DNA of 64,000 nucleotides, from contig ONNQ01000004.1 of the NCBI GenBank assembly GCA_900319245.1, positions 1 through 64,000 of the forward strand, given 5' to 3'. Position 1 is the first letter of the stretch. Each line of letters begins with the position of its first letter. The notes under the pieces were generated by a model. That model saw only the letters and a program-made list of their open reading frames with translations, was not told the DNA's origin and searched no databases. Both the position numbers and the translations under genes were made by a program. The DNA is from an uncultured Lachnospiraceae bacterium (lineage in GTDB: Bacteria; Bacillota; Clostridia; Lachnospirales; Lachnospiraceae). Below are positions 51,179 to 57,805 of the stretch, one piece after another.

Positions 51179-53755
51179 ATGGCAGCATTTGACAAAGTGA
51201 AGAGTGGAATTCCGCAAATGGATGAGATCCTGGACTATATACGCATGGGCGACAACGTGGTCTGGCAGGTCTCAGACATTGATGAGTTCCGATTCTTTAC
51301 AATTCCGTATGTGAAGCAGGCAATCGAAGACCGGCGCGATATTGTCTATGTCCGGTTTGCACAGCACGCCCCGATTCTGACAGATCCGGAGATACTTGAG
51401 CACGTTCAGGTGGTGAAATTCGATCCGGACGCAGGGTTTGAATCCTTTACTGTGGCCATCCACGATGAGATCACAAGACATGGGCGGGACGCCTTCTATG
51501 TCTTCGACTGCCTGTCGGAGCTGCAGTCCGTCTGGTACACCGATCTGATGATGGGAAATTTCTTCCGCGTGACATGTCCGTATTTGTTCGAACTGGACAC
51601 AGTAGCATATTTTCCGGTTATGCGGGGGCGGCACTCTTTTGACGCGATTGCGAGGATCCGCGAGACGACACAGCTGCTTCTGGATGTGTGCTCCAACGAG
51701 AAGTGGGTCTATCTGCATCCGATCAAGGTGTGGGAGCGCGCGTCGGACACGATGTTCCTTCCGCACGGATACAGAAAAAGCACGGGGGAATTACGGCTGC
51801 TGGAAGACGGGGTGAGCATCAGCCGCTATTACCAGACGCTGCAGCAGGTCAGGGACAGGAGCCAGGACCAAAACATAGACAGCTACGACCGCTTTTTCAC
51901 CATGGCAAAGGCGGCCTTCGAATCGGGGCATTTCACGCCGCAGATGGAGACGCAGATCATAGACAGCACAATGACCAAGGACGCGCATTTAAGAAAGCTT
52001 GTCAGACAATACTTTGCACCGGCTGATTATTTCGCACTGCGCGATCGGATGATCGGAAGTGGTGCGATCGGCGGCAAGGCCTGCGGCATGCTCCTGGCCC
52101 GAAAGATCGCGGGCACAGAGCTGGAGGACTACCGCATGTACGCGGAGCCGCACGATTCGTTTTATATCGGGTCAGATGTCTTTTATACCTATATTGTTTC
52201 GAACGGAGACTGGAATCTCAGGATCAGGCAGAGATCGCAGGAGGGATTTTTTGACGCGGCAGGGGAGCTGAGAGAACGGCTCCTTGCAGGCAAATTTCCC
52301 GGGAAGATTCGTGAGCAGATGCGCGGCGTGCTGGAATATTTTGGCCTGAATCCATTCATTGTCAGGTCGTCAAGTTTTCTGGAAGACGGGTTCGGAAACG
52401 CCTTTGCAGGTAAGTATGAGTCTGTATTCTGCGTCAACAGAGGGAGTGAAGAGGAGAGGCTGGAAGCTTTCGAGAATGCGGTGCGGCAGGTCTACGCCAG
52501 CACCATGGACCGTTCGGCGCTGGAGTATCGCCTGCGGAGGGGGCTCGCCGGAAAAGACGAGCAGATGGCAATTCTTGTGCAGCGTGTGTCGGGAAGCTAC
52601 TATGAGCGGTATTATATGCCCTGTGTCGCCGGCGTCGGTTACAGTCACAGCGCCTATCAGTGGTATCCGAACATGGACCCTTCGGCGGGAATGCTCCGGA
52701 TGGTCATGGGGCTGGGGACAAAGGCCGTGGACAGAACGAGAGAGGACTATCCCAGGCTCGCGAATCTGGACCGGCCGACGGTCACTGTCTATACCAGTGC
52801 TGCGCAAAAGCACAAGTTTTCGCAGCGAAATGTTGATGTGCTGGATTGTCGGGACAATTGCTGCAGAGAGGTGAAGATGGAAGAATTGTTGGGTGTGCTG
52901 CCATTCTGGTATAAAAGGATGGTCATGGAGCACGATTACGAGGCGGAGAGAATGCTCAGTGACCGCGGCGTTTACCGTGACGTATGGTTTATCAGCTGTC
53001 AGAAACTGCTGGAGAATCAGATCTTCACCGGCCTTATGCAGAGGATCCTTAAGACGCTGGAGCGGGTCTACGGCACGGCGGTCGATATTGAGTATGCCGT
53101 CAACATGGACAAGGACGGCGATTTTGTCGTTAATCTTCTTCAGTGCAGGCCGCTTTTTCTGGGTGGTGAAGGCGAGGCAGTGAGCACAGAGGGCATTGAA
53201 CTTGCAGGGACGTTGTTTGATGTGCGGGACGCGTCGATGGGGACGTCCAAAAAGAGAAAGGTGGACGTTATTGTCCAGATTGATCCGGCCAAATATGCGG
53301 CTTTTCCCTATGCGCAGAAGCATAAAGTTGCGGATGCTGTTGGAAAGATCAACCGGCATTATGCGGGAAGCGGAAAGAATCTTCTTCTGATGACACCGGG
53401 ACGGATCGGAACCTCCTCCCCTGAACTGGGCGTGCCGGTCACCTTTGCGGACATCTCATGCTTTGGCGAGATTTGCGAGGTCTCGGACAGCCGGGCAGGC
53501 TTCATGCCGGAACTCAGCTACGGAAGCCACATGTTCCAGGATCTGGTGGAGGCAGAGATCAGCTACAGCGCAGTCTTTAATGATCAGAAAACAATTCGGT
53601 ATGATCCACTGCTGCTCAGTGAGCAGGAGGATCTGTTTGAGAAGATCTGCCCGGACCGGCCGGAGCTCTTGGGTATGGTCACGGTGAAGGAACCGGAGAA
53701 TTTGTATTACTGGCTGGATTCTATAGGGAACCATGCGGTGTGCGGAACAATCTAA
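51179..53755 (+). CDS. KaiC/RecA-like plus PEP-synthase N-domain protein, function unknown
   Basis: An 858-residue protein. Residues 1-240 resemble a RecA/KaiC-like domain (KSGIPQMDEILDYIRMGDNVVWQV) but without a Walker A lysine loop. Residues about 290-680 are a PPDK-N/PEP-synthase ATP-grasp domain: GAIGGKACGMLLARK, FIVRSSSFLEDGFGNAFAGKYESV and VDIEYAVNMDKDGDFVVNLLQCRPL. The phosphohistidine swivel and the TIM-barrel PEP domain of real PEP synthases are absent. It could be a phosphotransfer regulator or partner enzyme. Its promoter leader is of the nitrogen-leader type, which hints at control with glutamine metabolism (inference). AGGAGGAAA precedes the start. Confidence 0.7.
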   Translation: MAAFDKVKSGIPQMDEILDYIRMGDNVVWQVSDIDEFRFFTIPYVKQAIEDRRDIVYVRFAQHAPILTDPEILEHVQVVKFDPDAGFESFTVAIHDEITRHGRDAFYVFDCLSELQSVWYTDLMMGNFFRVTCPYLFELDTVAYFPVMRGRHSFDAIARIRETTQLLLDVCSNEKWVYLHPIKVWERASDTMFLPHGYRKSTGELRLLEDGVSISRYYQTLQQVRDRSQDQNIDSYDRFFTMAKAAFESGHFTPQMETQIIDSTMTKDAHLRKLVRQYFAPADYFALRDRMIGSGAIGGKACGMLLARKIAGTELEDYRMYAEPHDSFYIGSDVFYTYIVSNGDWNLRIRQRSQEGFFDAAGELRERLLAGKFPGKIREQMRGVLEYFGLNPFIVRSSSFLEDGFGNAFAGKYESVFCVNRGSEEERLEAFENAVRQVYASTMDRSALEYRLRRGLAGKDEQMAILVQRVSGSYYERYYMPCVAGVGYSHSAYQWYPNMDPSAGMLRMVMGLGTKAVDRTREDYPRLANLDRPTVTVYTSAAQKHKFSQRNVDVLDCRDNCCREVKMEELLGVLPFWYKRMVMEHDYEAERMLSDRGVYRDVWFISCQKLLENQIFTGLMQRILKTLERVYGTAVDIEYAVNMDKDGDFVVNLLQCRPLFLGGEGEAVSTEGIELAGTLFDVRDASMGTSKKRKVDVIVQIDPAKYAAFPYAQKHKVADAVGKINRHYAGSGKNLLLMTPGRIGTSSPELGVPVTFADISCFGEICEVSDSRAGFMPELSYGSHMFQDLVEAEISYSAVFNDQKTIRYDPLLLSEQEDLFEKICPDRPELLGMVTVKEPENLYYWLDSIGNHAVCGTI

Positions 53756-53758
53756 TCG

Positions 53759-53845
53759 ACCTCTGAATCTAATCGACCTCTGGGGTAATTTGGCCCCACT
53801 TGTGGACAAATAACCCCAGAGGTCGAGGTCAACCAGAGGTCGAGG
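53759..53845. repeat. CCCCAGAGGTC repeat cluster overlapping the purF 3' end
   Basis: GACCTCTG at 53759, GACCTCTGGGGT at about 53778-53789, ACCCCAGAGGTC at about 53813-53824 and ACCAGAGGTC at about 53832-53841, with GAGGTC repeats between. The central pair forms a terminator-like hairpin between the convergent PPDK-N and purF genes. The last copies encode the final residues of PurF (LTSTSG). Confidence 0.85.
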
Positions 53846-55259
53846 TCAAATGCTTCTCGGAAAGCCGCTGCTCGAACCTTCTCTTGCTGTTTCCCCGAGG
53901 AATCGCGGTCGGGTAGCTCCCACAGAAGCAGGCGTTGCAATAGTGATCGTGACCGGTCAGGCAGTGCAGGTGCCCGACAGGCAGATATCCCAGAGAGTCT
54001 GCCCCAATCATCTGACAGATCTCGGGAATCGAATGATGGCAGGCGATCAGGTTTTCCTGAGAATCTATGTCGGTCCCGTAATAACAGGGATATAAGAAGG
54101 GCGGCGCCGTAACGCGCATATGGATTTCTTTGGCACCTGCTTCCCGTAGGAGCCTGACAATTCTCCCGCAGGTAGTTCCCCGAACGATTGAGTCGTCAAT
54201 CAGGACCACTCTCTTTCCTTCCACTGTTTCGCAAATCGGCGCGAGTTTGATCCGGACCTGATCGGCCCGTGCATCCGGCGCGATGAAGGTACGCCCTATG
54301 TATTTGTTCTTGATCAGGCCTATCCCGTAAGGAATTCCTGAAGCTTGCGAGTAGCCTATTGCGGCATCCAGTCCTGAATCCGGTACGCCAACTACCACAT
54401 CGGCGCATGCAGGGTGTGTTTTGGCCAGGTCAGCCCCTGCGCGCTGTCTTGCCGCGTGAACGGATATGCCGTCGATGACTGAGTCCGGGCGGGCAAAATA
54501 GATATACTCGAAAACACAGATCCGCCTTTCACGGCGCTCGCAATGCTCTTTGCGGGAACTGACACCCGCTGAGGTGAATACCAGAATCTCGCCCGGTTCC
54601 ACGTCGCGGATAAACGCTGCGCCAACTGCGGCCAGGGCGCAGCTCTCAGAGGCGACCACATAGCTTCCGTCCTCTGTCTGCCCGTAACAGAGCGGCCTGA
54701 AGCCGTAGGGATCTCTTGCGCAGATCAGCTTCTGCGGCGACATGATGACCAGAGAGTAGGCGCCGTCCAATGTGTTCATGGCCCGGCTGACGGCTTCCTC
54801 AATGGAAGGGGAACGAAGCCGTTCCCGGGTTATGATGTAGGCGATGGTCTCGGTGTCGCTGGTCGTATGGAAGATGGCGCCGGACAGCTCCAGTTCTGAG
54901 CGGAGCGTGGCGGCGTTGGAGAGATTGCCGTTGTGCGCGATGGCCATGTGTCCCTTCTGGTGATTCACTTCGATGGGCTGGCAGTTTCGTCTGTTTGTTG
55001 CGCCGGTCGTTCCGTATCTGGCGTGCGCTACGGCAATGCTGCCTTTGGGAAGACGGGAGAGAACATCTCCGGTAAAAACTTCACTCACTAGGCCCAGGTC
55101 CTTGTGGGAGTGGAAGAGTCCGTCCTCATTGACAACTATGCCGCAGCTCTCCTGGCCTCTGTGCTGCAGGGCATACAAGCCGTAATAACACATCCTTGCC
55201 ACATCAGACGGCTCCTTTGCCATTACTCCAAAAACACCGCATTCTTCGTGGATCTTCAT
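53829..55259 (-). CDS. purF: Amidophosphoribosyltransferase
   Basis: A 476-residue enzyme for the first step of purine synthesis, moving glutamine amide nitrogen to PRPP. The glutaminase nucleophile is Cys7 in MKIHEECGVFG, meaning six residues must be removed; B. subtilis PurF has a similar longer propeptide. PRPP loop VVLIDDSIVRGTT; Fe-S ligand cysteines appear as in the Bacillus type. ATG 55259 has GAGGAG 7 bases upstream; the GTG at 55274 overlaps that site. The C-terminus ends LTSTSG, encoded by the dispersed repeat. A leader hairpin and promoter precede it. Confidence 0.92.
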   Translation of the reverse strand: MKIHEECGVFGVMAKEPSDVARMCYYGLYALQHRGQESCGIVVNEDGLFHSHKDLGLVSEVFTGDVLSRLPKGSIAVAHARYGTTGATNRRNCQPIEVNHQKGHMAIAHNGNLSNAATLRSELELSGAIFHTTSDTETIAYIITRERLRSPSIEEAVSRAMNTLDGAYSLVIMSPQKLICARDPYGFRPLCYGQTEDGSYVVASESCALAAVGAAFIRDVEPGEILVFTSAGVSSRKEHCERRERRICVFEYIYFARPDSVIDGISVHAARQRAGADLAKTHPACADVVVGVPDSGLDAAIGYSQASGIPYGIGLIKNKYIGRTFIAPDARADQVRIKLAPICETVEGKRVVLIDDSIVRGTTCGRIVRLLREAGAKEIHMRVTAPPFLYPCYYGTDIDSQENLIACHHSIPEICQMIGADSLGYLPVGHLHCLTGHDHYCNACFCGSYPTAIPRGNSKRRFEQRLSEKHLTSTSG

Positions 55260-55321
55260 GATTTTGCTCCTCACTGATTTCGAGAATATTGATTATTCAG
55301 GATTTGAGAAAACAACAAGAA

Positions 55322-55374
55322 AAGGGCACAATGACTCCGGAAGCATTAAAGCTTCGGCACGTCATTGCGCCCTT
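55322..55374 (-). ncRNA. 5' leader hairpin of purF (nitrogen-leader family)
   Basis: In the purF mRNA AAGGGCGCAATGAC pairs with GTCATTGTGCCCTT, with inner stem CCGAAGC/GCTTCCGG (one bulge) and six-base loop TTTAAT, followed by TTCTTG. The sequence GCGCAATGACGTGCCG is shared with the carA leader. Confidence 0.8.
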
Positions 55375-55416
55375 ATGTTTAACTCGGCTGGGAAGTCTCC
55401 CTTGAATCTTTTCTAA

Positions 55417-55445
55417 AGAGTACAGTCGGTGTAGAGAATTGTCAA
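55417..55445 (-). promoter_or_regulatory. purF promoter
   Basis: On the minus strand TTGACA (55445-55440), 17-bp spacer, TACTCT (55422-55417). The purF leader hairpin begins about 45 bases further on. Confidence 0.7.
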
Positions 55446-55502
55446 CGGGTGGAATTTGCTTTGTGCAAAATGACGATAATTTCTTCTTGAAAAAACTGTA
55501 TA

Positions 55503-55547
55503 ATTGTATACAATGCTCTTTGATTTCCAAGATGGGGAGAGTATAAT
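55503..55547 (+). promoter_or_regulatory. amt promoter with upstream TTGTATACAA palindrome
   Basis: ATTGTATACAAT (55503-55514) is a perfect 12-bp palindrome preceded by TATA. Six bases later comes TTGATT (55520-55525), 16-bp spacer, TATAAT (55542-55547). The same palindrome has nearly the same position at the glnA promoter, a spacing that suits an activator next to the -35 box. Confidence 0.8.
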
Positions 55548-55561
55548 AACCGACATAAAGC

Positions 55562-55599
55562 AAGGGCGCTGCAGGATGATGAGATCCGGCAGCGCCTTT
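55562..55599 (+). ncRNA. 5' leader hairpin of amt (nitrogen-leader family)
   Basis: AAGGGCGCTGC (55562-55572) pairs with GCAGCGCCTTT (55589-55599); the inner stem GGAT/ATCC closes the six-base loop GATGAG. It starts 14 bases after the -10 box, so at the 5' end of the message, and is followed by CTTATTTTAT. Confidence 0.82.
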
Positions 55600-55747
55600 C
55601 TTATTTTATATATCTCACTCGGGCAAGGGAGTCCGGATCCTCAGGATCCGGGCTCCTTTTCTGATGTATGGCAGGGTGCACGGCCGTATCGAAAATGAGA
55701 AGCGGAAATGAGAGCCTGAAGTGAGATAGAGAAAAGGAGGAAATACA

Positions 55748-57520
55748 ATGAACTACGATGTATCAACTGTGATCTGGGTACTGGTGGCGACCGCCCTGAT
55801 CTACTTCATGCAGGCAGGATTTGCGCTGTGTGAAGCGGGTCTTACCAGGGCAAAAAATACAGGCAATATTTTGATGAAGAACTTAATGGACTTTTGTATT
55901 GGAACTCCGTGCTATTGGCTGGTCGGCTTCGGGATCATGTTCGGAAGCACTGCGCCGATTATCGGACGGCTCGATCCCATGATCCGCGGAATCTATGGCG
56001 CAGAAAATACAGTGGTGCCGCAGACCATGCCCCTTTGGTGCTATGTGATCTTTCAGACCGTTTTCTGTGCAACGGCGGCGACCATCGTTTCCGGATCCAT
56101 GGCGGAGCGCACGAATTTTAAGGCTTACTGCCTCTACTCGGCGGCCATCTCTCTTTTGATCTATCCGATTGGCGGGCACTGGGCCTGGGGCGGCGGCTGG
56201 CTGTCGGGGCTGGGCTTTCACGATTTTGCCGGAAGCGCGGTAGTGCACAATGTGGGCGGCGTGATCGCATGTCTGGGAGCATGGATGCTGGGACCCCGCA
56301 TCGGCAAGTACGACCGGGACGGCAAGGTCAGGGCAATCCCGGGGCACAACATGATGGCTGTGGCGCTGGGCGTCTTCATCCTGTGGTTCTGCTGGTTCGG
56401 ATTTAACGGCGGCTCCACCGCTTCCATGGCGGACGGCGCGGACGCCTTCCACGCGTCGCTGGCATTCATGAACACGAACCTGGCGGCGGCGGTCGCGACA
56501 GTTGTGACGATGATCTTTACATGGATTCGCTATGGAAAACCGGATGTCTCCATGACCTTGAACGCATCTTTGGCAGGCCTTGTGGCGATCACGGCGGGCT
56601 GTGACTGTGTTTCGCCCTTTGGCGCCTTTGTAATCGGTATAGTGGCAGGCTTCCTGGTTGTCCTGTCAGTGGAATTTTTTGATAATGTTGCCAGGATCGA
56701 TGACCCGGTCGGCGCCGTGTCGGTCCATATGGTAAACGGAATCTGGGGCACGATTGCGGTCGGCCTGTTCAGTACAGGTGAAGATGGCGTCATGAAGGGT
56801 CTCTTCTACGGAGGAGGGGCAAAACTTTTCGGCGTTCAGGCACTGGGGATTGTCGCGATTGACGCCTATGTGCTTCTCACAATGTTTGTTGTGTTCAAAC
56901 TGATTGACCGCGCAATCGGGCTGCGCGTGCCGGCACAGGTAGAAATTGACGGCCTCGATATGCATGAACACGGCCTGGCCAGCGCCTACTCCGGCTTTTC
57001 TGTGAGTGACGTCTCCAACATGGTCATGGATGTCAACGAGAACACCTACCTTGGGGAAGGCGAATATGCGAAGGCTTCTGCGGCACAGGTCAGCGCAGCA
57101 GTGAAGGTTGAGGGCGCGCCTGCAGCGCCTGAAGGTGCCGCTGTGACCGGTGTAAAGGCAGATACCGGTATGCACAGGATCTCCATTATCTGCCGGATGA
57201 GCAAATTTGATGAGCTGAAATCCGCGCTCAACGAGCTCGGCGTCACCGGCATGACCATGTCCCAGGTCATGGGCTGCGGCATCCAGAAAGGATCCGAAGA
57301 GCGCTATAGAGGCGCGGTGGTCGATTCAACGCTCCTTCCCAAGGTCAAAGTAGAGGTAGTCGTCTCCAAGATTTCCGTGCAGAGCGTCATTGATGCGGCC
57401 AAGAAGGCTCTTTACACAGGACACATCGGCGATGGCAAGATCTTTGTGTATGATGTGACGAAGGTCGTGAAAGTCAGAACCGGCGAGGAGGATTTTGACG
57501 CGCTGCAGGATGTGGAGTGA
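55748..57520 (+). CDS. amt: Ammonium transporter fused to a P-II regulator domain
   Basis: A 590-residue protein. Residues 1-420 are an Amt channel with 11 membrane segments and typical motifs (MQAGFALCEAGLTRAKN, NGGSTA-like FGFNGGSTAS, DDPVGAVSVHMVNGIWG). After a linker (about 430-475, Ala-rich) the C-terminal 115 residues are a GlnB/GlnK-type domain: RISIICRMSKFDELKSALNE, GVTGMTMSQVMGCGIQKG and the C-loop YTGHIGDGKIFVYDV. The T-loop (GSEERYRGAVVDSTLLPK) lacks the uridylylated tyrosine position of proteobacterial P-II. The P-II part probably gates the channel according to 2-oxoglutarate and ATP. AGGAGG precedes the start. Confidence 0.92.
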   Translation: MNYDVSTVIWVLVATALIYFMQAGFALCEAGLTRAKNTGNILMKNLMDFCIGTPCYWLVGFGIMFGSTAPIIGRLDPMIRGIYGAENTVVPQTMPLWCYVIFQTVFCATAATIVSGSMAERTNFKAYCLYSAAISLLIYPIGGHWAWGGGWLSGLGFHDFAGSAVVHNVGGVIACLGAWMLGPRIGKYDRDGKVRAIPGHNMMAVALGVFILWFCWFGFNGGSTASMADGADAFHASLAFMNTNLAAAVATVVTMIFTWIRYGKPDVSMTLNASLAGLVAITAGCDCVSPFGAFVIGIVAGFLVVLSVEFFDNVARIDDPVGAVSVHMVNGIWGTIAVGLFSTGEDGVMKGLFYGGGAKLFGVQALGIVAIDAYVLLTMFVVFKLIDRAIGLRVPAQVEIDGLDMHEHGLASAYSGFSVSDVSNMVMDVNENTYLGEGEYAKASAAQVSAAVKVEGAPAAPEGAAVTGVKADTGMHRISIICRMSKFDELKSALNELGVTGMTMSQVMGCGIQKGSEERYRGAVVDSTLLPKVKVEVVVSKISVQSVIDAAKKALYTGHIGDGKIFVYDVTKVVKVRTGEEDFDALQDVE

Positions 57521-57533
57521 GCGAAGGGTGATT

Positions 57534-57613
57534 TGACCTCTGGGGTGGATTGCCCCCAAGCGTGGAGAAAATGCTGCATTTGACCCCAGAGGTCGAAATT
57601 CACCCCAGAAGTC
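57534..57613. repeat. CCCCAGAGGTC repeats between amt and glnA
   Basis: GACCTCTGGGGT at about 57535-57546 pairs with ACCCCAGAGGTC at about 57581-57592; a third, altered copy ACCCCAGAAGTC is at about 57602-57613. The hairpin could terminate the amt transcript. It ends about 12 bp before the glnA activator-like palindrome. Confidence 0.83.
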
Positions 57614-57625
57614 AATCTGTGTATA

Positions 57626-57671
57626 ATTGTATACAAAATAGAGTTGACATTCACATCGCGCTATGTATAAT
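57626..57671 (+). promoter_or_regulatory. glnA promoter with upstream TTGTATACAA palindrome
   Basis: TTGTATACAA (57627-57636) inside GTATAATTGTATACAA, the same 16-base string found before amt; seven bases later TTGACA (57644-57649), 16-bp spacer, TATAAT (57666-57671). Confidence 0.83.
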
Positions 57672-57685
57672 AATGACTCAAAGGC

Positions 57686-57732
57686 AAGGGTGTCTTAACA
57701 GACGGTGACGACCGTCCTGTTAAGGCACCCTT
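57686..57732 (+). ncRNA. 5' leader hairpin of glnA (nitrogen-leader family)
   Basis: AAGGGTGTCTTAACAG-ACGG pairs with CCGT-C-CTGTTAAGGCACCCTT (one bulge), six-base loop TGACGA, followed by CTTTGTTTT. It starts 14 bases after the -10 box, the same distance as in amt. Confidence 0.82.
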
Positions 57733-57805
57733 CTTTGTTTTCATTCAGCACGTGAGGCGCTGAATGATTGACAGATACCGATTAAAAAGACAAGGAGGTA
57801 AGATC

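Noticed and set aside
31853..57732. Leader hairpins as classical tandem ANTAR targets or glutamine riboswitches
   Set aside because: Only one hairpin per leader, the A1/G4 loop rule fails in six of seven, and I see none of the known glnA or downstream-peptide consensus.
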